64,000 bases of DNA, taken from Terriglobia bacterium (GTDB lineage Bacteria; Acidobacteriota; Terriglobia; Versatilivoradales; Versatilivoraceae). The notes beneath the pieces were generated by a model, which had not been told where the DNA came from, did no database searches, and was given only the letters and a program-made list of their open reading frames with translations. Shown here piece after piece: positions 37,101-45,821 of this stretch. Made by a program: the position numbers and the translations under genes. Within the stretch, counting starts at the first letter, position 1. Every line of letters starts with the position of its first letter. Location of the stretch: contig OX638355.1 in assembly GCA_951813285.1 (NCBI GenBank), positions 1,025,136 through 1,089,135 of the forward strand, given 5' to 3'.

Positions 37101-37315
37101 TGGTTGAGCGCTCCGTCGGGATCGGGCGTTTCCCGGACCACCTCCAGCAACTTGCCCACCATGCGTGCCAGGGCCAGCCGGGTAGTCACGTCCTCCGCCA
37201 TCAGTTGGAGATTGCGGTCGGCGGCTACGGGGTCCGCAAGTCCAAATCGGCCGAGGAATTCCGTTACCTCTTCCGCGGATAGTTCGGGAGCCAGCAGCAG
37301 GTCTTCGGGCTTCAT
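34127..37315 (-). CDS. glnE: Bifunctional glutamine synthetase adenylyltransferase/adenylyl-removase GlnE
   Basis: GlnE adenylylates glutamine synthetase when nitrogen is rich and removes AMP when it is poor, steered by PII. The protein is 1062 aa, longer than the roughly 950 of E. coli. Two nucleotidyltransferase domains are present: GMGKLGGEELNYSSDIDLIY (about 245) and ALGKLGGNDLSYHSDLDLVY (about 785), each with its metal-binding aspartates. Helical regulatory regions lie between. A Gly/Ala-rich insertion follows the first catalytic motif (about 255-275). It converges on glnB with 121 nt between stops. Confidence 0.95.
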   Translation of the reverse strand: MKPEDLLLAPELSAEEVTEFLGRFGLADPVAADRNLQLMAEDVTTRLALARMVGKLLEVVRETPDPDGALNHFERLLGVVSHPVNFLGFLGDTAEALEALLLICGSSGYASEILIRDPETFYWLLNELSAPWPKSLASYYEGARQARARGWDEEDQLRALARFKRREMLRISARDILRITDLGGTTTELSRLAESVIDSVYETCRARLVSRHGVPQTPDGRGGMREARFTVLGMGKLGGEELNYSSDIDLIYCYDGEEGHTGAVGAGANAPISSVPPKTVSNRDFFTKLARMITQALSESTDEGAFYRVDLRLRPEGGSGNIAASLTDYRNYYGSWGETFERLALIKARPVGGSRELGKTFCKTFRPFTYRKFLDFASLEELEEIKNRINAKLGSTGKQGRHVKLGEGGIREVEFFVQALQLIYGGRHPHLQQAQTVRALEALHRARFLDAREHRGLREAYEFLRDLEHKLQMVSHFQTHELPEKEEDLYKCARRMGIAGSTVAETLGRFRQTYARHTAQVHRMFEDLVAWRREGTAGVEIREAALVLHPGLPVQEAHDMLAARGFTDLRTAYHQIALLRDAPSFAHAPSRMRNLLANLMPALLSGLQASPDPDAGLSAFESFADALGDRDSLYGLLNESPGVLARLLRLLSSSRFLSDFLCRRPEFFDTLVRPDELKRQKTLSRFSAELGSLLREADNDREKRGCLRRYQQTEMFRIGMKDVLGELSRDRVGKQMAALAECSLLAAFDLACESLEDRFGPGFTGWAREQVAILALGKLGGNDLSYHSDLDLVYLYADQDAAAAWESQRRCVRLVERLDEILSVSQGEGTIYHIDTRLRPMGSKGELVTPASRYREYLATRAEAWERLALSHHRFISGGRRLRRQIGAMIDGFVYQPELRPEEVSQIAHLRRRMEIELGREAQQGRFHLKAGAGGLQDVEFGTQLLQLKHGRECPELRNPHTLTAMARLEKRGLLGKSAVQDLSEGYRFLRRLENCLRIAATDGVSTISRDPKHLRKLILLLGEPKAPYCQSAEAFTDHYVATTGRVRSHYQEIVGRLGGEL

Positions 37316-37406
37316 GGGTCAGGTGAGTTTGCTACTCAAGGAGCGGTTAGGATCTTAACCCGCATTACTCTCCAACGGTAGGAGAAGTCAATGCTCGAAA
37401 AGAGTA
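37316..37406. other. Spacer upstream of glnE
   Basis: Part of the 347-bp divergent gap between glnE and pyrR. I see no gene; TCAAGGAGCGG near 37337 is not placed to serve either gene. Confidence 0.4.
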
Positions 37407-37590
37407 AAGGAAGGTCTGTAGGAGAGGCTTGCACCCCAGACCTGGGTCAACCGCAGCTTCGCCGTTCTCTCCGAAGTCAAGACACTGCTCGGGCGCGGGA
37501 TGCTTATTCAGATGATCATCTCCCGGGCGTCAGCCCGGGGTTCCAGACAGCCGCCAAGGCGGTGGCAGCAGGTAGCCGTGGGCGTCAGCC
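37407..37590 (+). repeat. Intergenic repeat family B, copy 2 (184 bp)
   Basis: This near-identical copy of 28812-28995 has the same length and orientation. It differs at scattered positions (for example GGTGGCAGCAGG versus GGCGGCGACAGCAC). The repeat ends about 70 bases before pyrR and thus may contain or displace part of its promoter region. Confidence 0.9.
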
Positions 37591-37662
37591 CATGGACCAC
37601 CCACTGCCTGCTGTGGTAGTATTCGAGCGGTTTTGCAGGGAATGTCAGCTGGCCGAAGTGTG

Positions 37663-38220
37663 ATGAGTATAATGGGACCCATTGAAAAAGAAGAACTTAT
37701 GAGTTCCGACCAGATCGCGCGCACCATTCGCCGGCTGGCGCGGGAGATTCTCGACCACAATCGGGGTCAGCATGGATTGGCTCTGGTTGGGATCCGCCGA
37801 CGCGGCGTGCCGCTGGCGGAGCGTCTGGCCAGGGCCGTATGGGAAATGCAGGCCGTCAAGGTTCCGGTCGGACATCTGGATATCAATCTCTACCGCGATG
37901 ACCTGTCCACGGTAGCCACACAGCCGATCGTACAGAGCAGCGAAATCGATTTCCCTTTGAGTCAGAAGATCGTGGTGCTGGTGGACGATGTCCTGTTCAC
38001 GGGGCGCACCGTGCGGGCCGCCATGGACGCTTTGGTGGATTACGGCAGGCCCAAGGCCATTCAGCTCTGCGTCCTGATCGATCGAGGGCATCGAGAGCTG
38101 CCGATCCAGGCTCACTTCGTGGGTAAGGCGGTCGAGACCGACGCGGTGGAGATGGTGGAGGTACGGTTGAACGAGATCGATTGTAGAGAAGGAGTTCTGC
38201 TGGTTGAACCTGCTTCATGA
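37663..38220 (+). CDS. pyrR: Bifunctional pyr operon regulator/uracil phosphoribosyltransferase PyrR
   Basis: PyrR binds pyr mRNA when UMP is high and has weak UPRTase activity. The 185-aa protein has the type I PRTase PRPP loop [21 protein letters not shown] and the [17 protein letters not shown] motif. It heads the run pyrR-pyrB-pyrC, with 4-nt overlap to pyrB. The start is unclear: 37642, 37663 and 37672 are all possible ATGs and none has a good Shine-Dalgarno. No clear PyrR-binding leader was recognised upstream; repeat B lies there. Confidence 0.9.
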   Translation: MSIMGPIEKEELMSSDQIARTIRRLAREILDHNRGQHGLALVGIRRRGVPLAERLARAVWEMQAVKVPVGHLDINLYRDDLSTVATQPIVQSSEIDFPLSQKIVVLVDDVLFTGRTVRAAMDALVDYGRPKAIQLCVLIDRGHRELPIQAHFVGKAVETDAVEMVEVRLNEIDCREGVLLVEPAS

Positions 38221-39245
38221 GCCCTGAAGCCATTGCCCCAGAGTCCGGAGCGTCCACCCCACCCACCTCGCGGGGAGGCCCGGTGTCATTCAATGCCAAA
38301 CACCTGCTGGGCATTGAGCCGCTGTCGGTGGATCAGATTCAATTGATCCTGGAGACAGCCAAGTCTCTTCGAGAAATCTCAACCCGTCCCATCAAGAAAG
38401 TACCGACGCTTCGCGGGAAGACCGTCATCAATCTCTTCTTCGAGGCCTCGACCCGGACGCGCACCTCGTTCGAGATCGCGGCCAAGCGACTCAGTGCCGA
38501 CGCCATCAATATCTCCACCTCCTCCAGCAGCATCGTGAAGGGAGAGACTCTCGTCGATACGGCCAGAAATCTGGAGGCCATGGCTCCCGATGTCATCGTG
38601 ATTCGACATTCTTCGGCCGGAGCCCCCCACCAACTGGCCGGAACCTGCAGCGCCTGCATCGTCAACGCCGGTGACGGCGCCCATGAGCATCCCACTCAAG
38701 CACTGCTGGATGCACTCACCATTCTGGACCACAAGCCCACCTTGAAGGGATTGCGGGTCGCCATCATCGGCGACATCGCCCACAGTCGGGTGGCTCGGTC
38801 CAATTGTCTGTTGCTGGGAAAGATGGGCGCCCGGGTGACAGTCTGCGGGCCGCCGACGCTGCTCCCGGTAGGCTTTGACAGAATAGGGTCCGCGGACGGG
38901 TCGCTGGCTGTGACCGATCGGATGGACGACGCCCTGGAGGGTGCCGACGTGGTGATGATGCTGCGCATTCAAATGGAGCGCCAGCGAGAAGCCTTCTTTC
39001 CTTCGGTGCGGGAGTACTTCCGCTACTACGGGCTGACCGCCAGGCGCATGAGGTCGGCCAAGCCCGACGCCATCATCATGCATCCCGGCCCCATCAATCG
39101 CGGCGTGGAAATTGCGTCGGAGGTGGCCGATGGACCCTATTCAGTCATCCTGGGACAGGTGGCCAGTGGTGTCGCCATTCGAATGGCCGTTCTCTACCTG
39201 GTCATCGGAGGAAGGGAACACCCCTCCCGGGCCCTGGAGGGGTGA
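38217..39245 (+). CDS. pyrB: Aspartate carbamoyltransferase catalytic subunit
   Basis: PyrB makes N-carbamoyl-L-aspartate in pyrimidine synthesis. The 342-aa protein has the carbamoyl phosphate loop [13 protein letters not shown] and the [12 protein letters not shown] motif; [12 protein letters not shown] marks the C-terminal domain. The N-terminal 22 or so residues (Pro/Ser/Gly-rich) extend beyond the usual family start, but the ATG at 38217 overlaps the pyrR stop (ATGA), supporting it. No pyrI is present; in such genomes PyrB commonly associates with PyrC. Confidence 0.95.
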   Translation: MSPEAIAPESGASTPPTSRGGPVSFNAKHLLGIEPLSVDQIQLILETAKSLREISTRPIKKVPTLRGKTVINLFFEASTRTRTSFEIAAKRLSADAINISTSSSSIVKGETLVDTARNLEAMAPDVIVIRHSSAGAPHQLAGTCSACIVNAGDGAHEHPTQALLDALTILDHKPTLKGLRVAIIGDIAHSRVARSNCLLLGKMGARVTVCGPPTLLPVGFDRIGSADGSLAVTDRMDDALEGADVVMMLRIQMERQREAFFPSVREYFRYYGLTARRMRSAKPDAIIMHPGPINRGVEIASEVADGPYSVILGQVASGVAIRMAVLYLVIGGREHPSRALEG

Positions 39246-39268
39246 GTTCCAGCTTGGAGGAGTCTCGA

Positions 39269-40564
39269 GTGGCATCGCTGCTTGTTAGAAACGGAAGAGT
39301 TCTGGATCCGGCCCAGGAGTTGGACGGGATCAGCGACGTCCTGTTGGAGGATGGCAGGGTCAGCCGTATTGCCCGCGGCCTGCAAGCCCCCGGAAGCACC
39401 GTGCTGGATGCCTCCGGGCTGATCGTGGCTCCGGGTTTGATCGATATCCACGTGCACCTGAGGGAGCCCGGCAGGGAGGACGAAGAGACCATCCAGTCCG
39501 GCTCCGAGGCGGCAGCGGTCGGTGGCTTCACCTCCATCTGCTGCATGCCCAACACCGATCCCGTCAACGACAATCCGGCGGTCACCAGCTTCATCCTCAA
39601 GGAGGCTGAGCGGGGAGCCTTGACCCGGGTGTTTCCGATAGGAGCCATCAGCGTGGGCAGCGCCGGAGAGCGCCTGGCGGAAATTGGAGAAATGGTCAAC
39701 GCGGGAGCCATCGGCATCAGTGACGACGGCAAGGGCGTGATGGACGGGCAACTCATGCGTCGGGCAATGGAGTATTCGCTGCCCTTCAAGATCCCCCTCA
39801 TCGAACACTGCGAAGATCTCAACCTCTCAGCCCGCGGCTGCATGAACGAGGGGTACCATTCCACGGTCCTGGGCTTGAAGGGCATGAGCCGCACGGCCGA
39901 AGACGCCATGGCGGCGCGAGACATCATGCTGGCCGAATTGACCGGCGCTCACATCCACATCGCCCATCTTTCCACCCGTGGAGCAGCAGATTTGGTACGG
40001 CAGGGAAAAAAGAAGGGCATCCATGTCACCTGCGAAGTCTGCCCCCACCATTTCACCCTCAGCGATGCCGCCTGCCGCCATTACGACACCAACACCAAGA
40101 TGAGTCCTCCCCTGAGAACCGAGGACGATATCGAGGCGTTGCGGGAGGCCATCGTCGACGGCACGGTGGATTGCATCGTCACCGACCATGCTCCCCACAA
40201 TCCCAATGAAAAGATGCTGGAATTCGACCGGGCCCCCTTTGGGATCATCGGCCTTGAGACTGCGCTCGGTCTGGTCCTGACCCACCTCTACCATCCTGGC
40301 CTCATCAGTCTCCGTCGCGTGGTGGAGCTCATGAGCACCCAGCCTGCCCAACTGATCAACCAGCCGCTCGGCCATCTGAAAGCAGGAACCGCGGCCGATC
40401 TGACCCTGTTCGACCCGGACGCCGAGTGGGTCTATGACCTCGGACAGACCAAGTCCAAGAGCCGCAATTCCCCGTTCCACGGCACCGCCCTCAAAGGGCG
40501 GGTAGCCGCCACCATCGTGGCGGGTAAGATCGTCTATCAGAGTCCGGAGTACTTCAAGGAATGA
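39269..40564 (+). CDS. pyrC: Dihydroorotase (type I)
   Basis: This amidohydrolase cyclises carbamoyl aspartate to dihydroorotate. The 431-aa protein has metal ligands in DIHVHLREPG, the conserved CMPNTDPVNDN, HCED and AHLSTRG motifs and TDHAPHN. The GTG at 39269 has GGAGG eight bases upstream and is my preferred start; a GTG at 39242 overlapping the pyrB stop is an alternative adding nine residues. It completes pyrR-pyrB-pyrC. Confidence 0.94.
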   Translation: MASLLVRNGRVLDPAQELDGISDVLLEDGRVSRIARGLQAPGSTVLDASGLIVAPGLIDIHVHLREPGREDEETIQSGSEAAAVGGFTSICCMPNTDPVNDNPAVTSFILKEAERGALTRVFPIGAISVGSAGERLAEIGEMVNAGAIGISDDGKGVMDGQLMRRAMEYSLPFKIPLIEHCEDLNLSARGCMNEGYHSTVLGLKGMSRTAEDAMAARDIMLAELTGAHIHIAHLSTRGAADLVRQGKKKGIHVTCEVCPHHFTLSDAACRHYDTNTKMSPPLRTEDDIEALREAIVDGTVDCIVTDHAPHNPNEKMLEFDRAPFGIIGLETALGLVLTHLYHPGLISLRRVVELMSTQPAQLINQPLGHLKAGTAADLTLFDPDAEWVYDLGQTKSKSRNSPFHGTALKGRVAATIVAGKIVYQSPEYFKE

Positions 40565-40645
40565 GTTGAGTCGCACAGCCGCGACTGTGTTCTTGGGGTG
40601 CAGTTCCTGCCAATTTCGACATTGCCAGATTTGGCGACCCTTGAG

Positions 40646-40714
40646 TTGACGAAAGTCCCGCAAGTAGGTATCTATTCTATTTTTGACTCCCTCCATAGCG
40701 CTTCCGGGGAAGCG
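40646..40714 (+). promoter_or_regulatory. Candidate promoter and hairpin upstream of the radC-led operon
   Basis: In the 291-bp gap after pyrC, TTGACG (40646-40651) and TATCTA (40669-40674) are 17 bases apart and could form a sigma70-like promoter; the -10 is weak. Downstream, CGCTTCC (40699-40705) and GGAAGCG (40708-40714) are perfect inverted arms, placed where an operator or leader hairpin would act. No other gene is seen in the gap. Confidence 0.35.
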
Positions 40715-40855
40715 TTCCAACGACTGCGACCGGTACTTTGGTTGGCGTCGAGAGTTGTTGGTTGGTGATCGTAAGTTCCGACCCCTCGCAATACCAAAAC
40801 CCTGCGAAGAGCGCTTGCTGCACAACGGGTAATTGCTTAAGGGTGTCAGCATTCG

Positions 40856-41545
40856 ATGCAAAAAGGCAGTCCACATTATGTCGGTCACAGGCAACGCCTC
40901 CGCGAGCGTTTCCTGAAGTCTGGTCTCGGTAGCTTTCACGATTACGAAGTCGTCGAGTTGCTTCTGACTCTGGCGATTCCGCGCGGCGACGTCAAGCAAC
41001 CGGCCAAGGACTTGATCAAACGCTTCAAGAATCTCCGCGGCATCCTGGATGCTCCTGTCGACGAATTGCGGGCCGTCAGTGGAATCGGAGTCGTCACCCC
41101 CGTTGCGCTTCAGATTATCAAGGCTGCTGCCGCTCTCTACCTGCAGCAATCGGAAGAGGATCGCGACTCGCTCTTGGATACGTCCCATCTGCGGAACCTC
41201 TGGCGCTTTCGGCTCGGAAGACTCCAAAACGAGGTATTTGAGGTGGCGTACCTCGATTCCGCGTACAAGCTTCTGCGCGACGGCGTAGAAAGGCTCGAGG
41301 AGGGCACGGTCGACCGGGCGGTGGTCTATCCCCGTCGCGTGGTCGAAGCTGCGCTGAGACGAGGTGCCGCAACGATCGTACTCGCCCACAACCATCCCAA
41401 TGGCAACGTGGCGCCCAGCGAACACGACAAGACGCTAACTCGGGCCATTGTCCTGGCCGGCGCAACGGTCAATCTGCGAGTCCTGGACCACCTGATCGTA
41501 TCCGCGGAAGAGGTATTCAGCTTTCGGAAAGAAGGCCTTCTGTGA
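40856..41545 (+). CDS. radC: RadC-family JAB-domain protein
   Basis: This 229-aa protein has an N-terminal helix-hairpin-helix-like region (ELRAVSGIGVVTPVAL) and the JAB/MPN metal motif, here LAHNHPNGNVAPSEHD. RadC proteins are common in mobile and defence islands; their biochemical role is unresolved and the old DNA repair link to RecA is disputed. It is first in the seven-gene operon, and its stop overlaps the helicase start (GTGA). Its function here could be in processing DNA ends or conjugated protein modifiers; this is inference. Confidence 0.88.
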   Translation: MQKGSPHYVGHRQRLRERFLKSGLGSFHDYEVVELLLTLAIPRGDVKQPAKDLIKRFKNLRGILDAPVDELRAVSGIGVVTPVALQIIKAAAALYLQQSEEDRDSLLDTSHLRNLWRFRLGRLQNEVFEVAYLDSAYKLLRDGVERLEEGTVDRAVVYPRRVVEAALRRGAATIVLAHNHPNGNVAPSEHDKTLTRAIVLAGATVNLRVLDHLIVSAEEVFSFRKEGLL

Positions 41546-44406
41546 CCATAGCGCCTGACATCCTGAATCACTACCCGGAACTCAGCAATAGCCAATGCAA
41601 GGTCATCGGCCATCTTGACGGGCCCCTACTGGTGATTGCCGGCCCCGGGTCGGGCAAGACCTACTGCATCGTTCTGCGAGCTTTGAATCTCCTGCTTCAG
41701 GAGAAGGCCAGGCCACAAGAAATCGTGCTCTGCACCTTCACCAACAAGGCCGCCTATGAGATGCGCGATCGCTTGGCCGCCGCCGCACAAAAGGTGGGCT
41801 ACAAGGGCGACCTGTCGAGTCTGACGATTTCTACTATCCACGGGTTCTGCAACCGGGTGCTCACCCAGCATCGCCACCGCACGAAACTTGGACACAGCTA
41901 CGACGCGCTCGACGAACTGACCCAGCTCCTGTTCATCTTTGAGCGCTTCGATGAGATCATCGGGCCGCCTCGGGAAGACCGTTACCTCGAACGCTGGAAA
42001 ACGCGCTGGACAGCCATTGCGGGCGCGCGCGGGTACTTCGACAAGATCACAGAAGAATTGATCGATCCCGATCGGCTGGTATGCTCTGGCGATGCGTTCC
42101 TAAGCACTATCGGCGCCGCTTGCCAACGCTACGAGCGAGCTTTGCTTGACGCCAACCGTGTCGACTTCGCTCACCTGCAACGGCTCGTGTACGACTTACT
42201 CGATGATCCTGAAACCGCAAATGCGGTGATCGGAGACCACCGCTTCGTGCTGGTGGACGAGTATCAGGACACCAACTACATCCAGGAGCAGCTTCTTCTG
42301 AAATTGGTGGGGCCGAGCAGGAACCTATGCGTGGTCGGGGATGAAGACCAGAGTCTCTACCGTTTCCGAGGTGCGACCGTCAGGAACATCCTCGAGTTCC
42401 CGCAGCGGCTCACTGACTGCGCGACAGTAAAACTGACAACCAACTATCGCTCGCACCGCGCGGTCGTGGAGCGCTACGATCGCTGGATGGCGTCGGCAGA
42501 CTGGTCCAACCCGAATGGCGTTTCGTTCCGCTACGACAAGACGATTGAGGCCGACCGGAAAGGGAAGCACCCCGAGTACCCTTCTGTCATCAGCATATGG
42601 GGCAATGACCGTCGCGACGAGGCAGGCCGGTTCGCCGACTTCGTTGAATTCCTGAAGCGGAGCGACGTCATTGAGGACTACAATCAGGTAGCGCTCCTCC
42701 TGCACAGTGTCCGCGAGGAACACAGCGGACCCTATCTGGCTTCGCTCCAGGCCAAGGGCATCCCGGCATTCTGCCCGCGCGCTCGTGGCTTCTTCGAGAC
42801 TCCTGAGATTCGCTACCTGGTTGCTTGCTACGCTGTTCTCTTCGGCTGGCATGGAGAGGAGCGCGGACCAGTAGGCGGCGCTGTGGCAAGTCTGGCCGAT
42901 TACGTAGATAGCGCGATCGTCCAACTGGGCCAACGCTTCGGGGCCCCGCACCCTCTCGCCGAGACCCTGCAGCAGTGGATTGGCCAGATCGCGGCCCTCC
43001 GGGAGGGCGAATCGCTTGACCTGCGTCCGGCCGACTATTTCTACCACTTGCTGGCGCTGGAGCCGTTCAAATGCGGCGTCCGCAACGAGGACACTGCCCG
43101 CAACCTCGCCATCTTCTCCCAACTCCTGAACGTGTTCCAGAACTACTACCACTACACCGTTGTCACACACCGGAACCGGGAGATTGTTCGCTTCCTTTTC
43201 TTTAACAGTTTCCTGCGCCTGCTCTTCGACGGCGGCATCAATGAGTACGAGGATCCGGACCGACCCTTCCCAAAGGGCCATGTTCAGGTGATGACCGTCC
43301 ACCAGGCCAAGGGGCTGGAGTTCCCCGTGGTCGCGGTCGGCTCGCTTTCGACACGGATCTCCAGTCCCAAGCAGATCGACCGGGACCTCGGTCCCTTCTA
43401 CCACCGGTCGTCGTTCGAGCCCGAGAACCGCATCACTCTCTTCGACCGTATGCGGCTGCACTACGTGGCCTTCTCACGGCCGCAGAAAGTGCTGGTGCTC
43501 ACGGCCCATGAGCAGCCAGAGGAGCACTTTGCCCCCATCTGGCAGGGGCTCCCGCAGTGGCCCTACGTAAACAAGGAGCTGCTCGCCGCCCAGTTCTTCG
43601 AGCTGCATGAACGCATGCCGATCAAGAAGACCTACAGCTTTACCGGCGACCTCAAGATCTACGAGACATGCCCGCGCCAGTACCAGTTCTTCCGAGAGTA
43701 CGATTTCACGCCGTCGCGATCGGCGGTGATCTTCTTCGGTCTCCTCGTGCACCAATCCATAGAGGGGATCCACCGCCTCGCCCTTGACGGCCGTCTCGAT
43801 GCCCTGGACGAGGCAGGCATCCGCGATCTGTTCGAACGGACCTTCCGATTTCTCTGCCTCTCTGACGTGCGCCCAATTGGCGACGCGGCGAAAGAGTCGG
43901 CCTTCATGCAGGTGATCAATTACTTCCGGCAGAATCGGGCTGAGATAAGCCGAGTCATCGATACCGAGGTCGACGTGTCCCTGGAGAAAGACGACTATAT
44001 CCTGGCTGGCAAGGTGGATCTCCTGATCGGCGGCGACGGCAAGCTGGAGCTGCTCGACTTCAAGACCTCGCCGCGACCCAAGGACAGCCCCGAGTTGATC
44101 GCCGCCTACGAACGGCAACTTTGCACGTATGCGCACATCTTGGAACGCCGGCACGGCCGTCGCGCCGATCGGTTGCTTTTGTACTGGACTTCGGAGCCGC
44201 ACAAGGAAGATGCTCTCATGAGTCTCCCCTATCACCCGGAGCGGGTGGAAGAGGCCGGCCGGCATTTCGACGAGACGGTGCGCCGCATTCAGGCGGAAAG
44301 GTTCGAGGTTACAACGCCGCCCGAGGCGGCGATCTGCAAGGAGTGCGACCTGCGGACGCTCTGCGCGAGCGAGGGGGTCATCAGAAAATCCGAGGTGTTT
44401 GCATGA
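41542..44406 (+). CDS. UvrD/PcrA-like superfamily 1 helicase fused to a Cas4-type PD-(D/E)XK nuclease
   Basis: The 954-aa protein begins with a superfamily 1A helicase: Walker A AGPGSGKT (33-40), LCTFTNKAAYEMRDRL (Ia), VDEYQDTN (II), VVGDEDQSLYRFRGA (III), TTNYRSH (IV), VMTVHQAKGLEFPVVAVG (V) and HYVAFSRPQKVLVLT (VI). The C-terminal 250 residues have the nuclease core AGKVDLLIGGDG then LELLDFKTSP, and cysteines in YETCPRQY and CKECDLRTLC that would hold a 4Fe-4S cluster as in Cas4 and AddB. It should unwind DNA and cut it, as in AddAB-like end processing. The GTG at 41542 overlaps radC and its stop overlaps the next gene. Confidence 0.88.
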   Translation: MTIAPDILNHYPELSNSQCKVIGHLDGPLLVIAGPGSGKTYCIVLRALNLLLQEKARPQEIVLCTFTNKAAYEMRDRLAAAAQKVGYKGDLSSLTISTIHGFCNRVLTQHRHRTKLGHSYDALDELTQLLFIFERFDEIIGPPREDRYLERWKTRWTAIAGARGYFDKITEELIDPDRLVCSGDAFLSTIGAACQRYERALLDANRVDFAHLQRLVYDLLDDPETANAVIGDHRFVLVDEYQDTNYIQEQLLLKLVGPSRNLCVVGDEDQSLYRFRGATVRNILEFPQRLTDCATVKLTTNYRSHRAVVERYDRWMASADWSNPNGVSFRYDKTIEADRKGKHPEYPSVISIWGNDRRDEAGRFADFVEFLKRSDVIEDYNQVALLLHSVREEHSGPYLASLQAKGIPAFCPRARGFFETPEIRYLVACYAVLFGWHGEERGPVGGAVASLADYVDSAIVQLGQRFGAPHPLAETLQQWIGQIAALREGESLDLRPADYFYHLLALEPFKCGVRNEDTARNLAIFSQLLNVFQNYYHYTVVTHRNREIVRFLFFNSFLRLLFDGGINEYEDPDRPFPKGHVQVMTVHQAKGLEFPVVAVGSLSTRISSPKQIDRDLGPFYHRSSFEPENRITLFDRMRLHYVAFSRPQKVLVLTAHEQPEEHFAPIWQGLPQWPYVNKELLAAQFFELHERMPIKKTYSFTGDLKIYETCPRQYQFFREYDFTPSRSAVIFFGLLVHQSIEGIHRLALDGRLDALDEAGIRDLFERTFRFLCLSDVRPIGDAAKESAFMQVINYFRQNRAEISRVIDTEVDVSLEKDDYILAGKVDLLIGGDGKLELLDFKTSPRPKDSPELIAAYERQLCTYAHILERRHGRRADRLLLYWTSEPHKEDALMSLPYHPERVEEAGRHFDETVRRIQAERFEVTTPPEAAICKECDLRTLCASEGVIRKSEVFA

Positions 44407-45821
44407 CACCCGATGACCTTAGAATCCTTATCCAGGAGGGCGAAGGGACGACCCTCGAGTTCAAGGAGAGTCTCTCGCCGTCGTTCACTCGGGAACTTGT
44501 GGCTTTGGCCAACACCATCGGCGGCAAGATCCTTCTCGGGGTGCGTGATGATGGCACCGTGATCGGCGTGCACGACTCCAACGCTCTACGAGCCCGCATC
44601 CAGGACATCGCCCGCAACTGCGATCCGCCGGTCAAGGTGCTGACAGAGCCGGTCGGAGGGGTGCTCGCAGTCCACATCAGGGGTAGCGACGCCAAACCAG
44701 TGCAGTGCAGCGATGGCTTTTACTGGCGCCAGGGAGCGGCGACCCAGAAACTAAGCCGCGCCGAAATCCGCGACTTCTTCCAGGCCGAAGGCGCGATTCG
44801 TTTTGATCTGTCATCCTGCCCCCGCTTCAGGTACCCGGAGGACTTCGACCACGAGAAGTTCGACATTTGGCTCAGTCATTCCGGCATAACCGGACGGCCG
44901 CAGGTCGAGGACGTTCTGGTCAACATCGAGGCGGCCGAGCGGGCGCGCGGCACACTGCTCTTCCGCAACGCTGGTGTCCTCTTTTTCGCCCGAAGCGTGC
45001 GTCGTTTCTTCCCGGAGGCTTACATCACCTGCCTGCTGGCTAGGGGCACTGACAAGGTCCACATCCTGGATCGCAAGGATTTCGACGGCGGCATCGTGGC
45101 CGACATCGAGGATGCCCTGCGTTTCATTGAGCGCAATACTCGCGTCGCCTATCGGATCAAGGGGCTCAAACGGCAGAACATCCCGGAGTACCCAATCAAC
45201 GCCCTGCGCGAAGCAATCACCAATGCGGTCATGCACCGCGATTGGTTCTTCGACGGCGCTAATGTCTTCGTAGAGATCTATACCAACCGAATCGAAGTGA
45301 GCAGCCCCGGCAGTTTACCCAAGGGCGTCACCCTGGCCGACCTCGGACGCAGGAGTGTCCGGCGGAACGCGCTCGTTTCCGACTTGCTCCATCGCGTCGG
45401 CTTCATCGAGAAGGCAGGCACCGGGATCCGGCGCATCCGGGACGAGGCACGTGCGCAGGGTTGCCCCGAGCCGGAGTTCGAGGCCAACGGCTTCGTCACT
45501 GTCATCTTCCGGCCGAATCCTGAGGTTCGAGCGGAAGCCAAAGAACGTCCAATGGGTCGAGTCACCGGGGAAGTCACCGGGGAAGTCACCGGGGAAGTTC
45601 GACTATTACAGGTGATAGCGGGTGAAATGACCCGGCAGCACCTCCAGGAAGCTCTTGGTCTGAAGCACGAGGACCACTTTCGCAAAGCCTATCTATTGCC
45701 CGCTCTTCAGGCCGGGCTGATCGAGATGACAATCCCTGACAAACCACGCAGCAGGAACCAGCGTTATCGCCTGACGCCGGCGGGGCGCGAGTTCCTGAGG
45801 CAAACCGAAGAGAAACAGTAA
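44403..45821 (+). CDS. AlbA_2/HATPase ATP-dependent DNA-binding protein (putative transcriptional regulator)
   Basis: This 472-aa protein has an N-terminal AlbA_2 (Schlafen-like) domain (TTLEFKESLSP, ALANTIGGKILLGVRDDG) and a later GHKL-type ATPase domain (PINALREAITNAVMHRDW, ENP-like PGSLPKGVTL, KAGTGIRRI). The end is winged-helix-like (RQHLQEALGLKHEDHFRKAY). Such proteins are often encoded with restriction systems and may be regulators or ATP-driven sensors. The ATG at 44403 (ATGA overlap with the helicase stop) is preferred to any upstream start. A VTGE repeat linker separates the two halves. Confidence 0.85.
   Translation: MTPDDLRILIQEGEGTTLEFKESLSPSFTRELVALANTIGGKILLGVRDDGTVIGVHDSNALRARIQDIARNCDPPVKVLTEPVGGVLAVHIRGSDAKPVQCSDGFYWRQGAATQKLSRAEIRDFFQAEGAIRFDLSSCPRFRYPEDFDHEKFDIWLSHSGITGRPQVEDVLVNIEAAERARGTLLFRNAGVLFFARSVRRFFPEAYITCLLARGTDKVHILDRKDFDGGIVADIEDALRFIERNTRVAYRIKGLKRQNIPEYPINALREAITNAVMHRDWFFDGANVFVEIYTNRIEVSSPGSLPKGVTLADLGRRSVRRNALVSDLLHRVGFIEKAGTGIRRIRDEARAQGCPEPEFEANGFVTVIFRPNPEVRAEAKERPMGRVTGEVTGEVTGEVRLLQVIAGEMTRQHLQEALGLKHEDHFRKAYLLPALQAGLIEMTIPDKPRSRNQRYRLTPAGREFLRQTEEKQ
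45562..45597 (+). repeat. Three perfect 12-bp tandem repeats inside the AlbA_2/HATPase gene
   Basis: GTCACCGGGGAA occurs three times without interruption, encoding VTGE three times. Because the unit is 12 bp, changes in copy number keep the frame and alter only the linker length. Confidence 0.9.

Noticed and set aside
37391-37663. 90-codon plus-strand frame before pyrR
   Set aside because: Most of it is repeat family B; no homology to a protein family.
40565-40855. Possible tRNA or small RNA in the gap before radC
   Set aside because: No cloverleaf or T-arm consensus could be found; only the short inverted repeat remains.
44121-44402. Upstream extension of the AlbA_2/HATPase gene
   Set aside because: The extension is an out-of-frame reading of the helicase nuclease domain; the ATGA overlap at 44403 is the likely start.
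45562-45597. Short tandem repeats as a CRISPR
   Set aside because: Units are 12 bp with no spacers and lie inside a coding frame.
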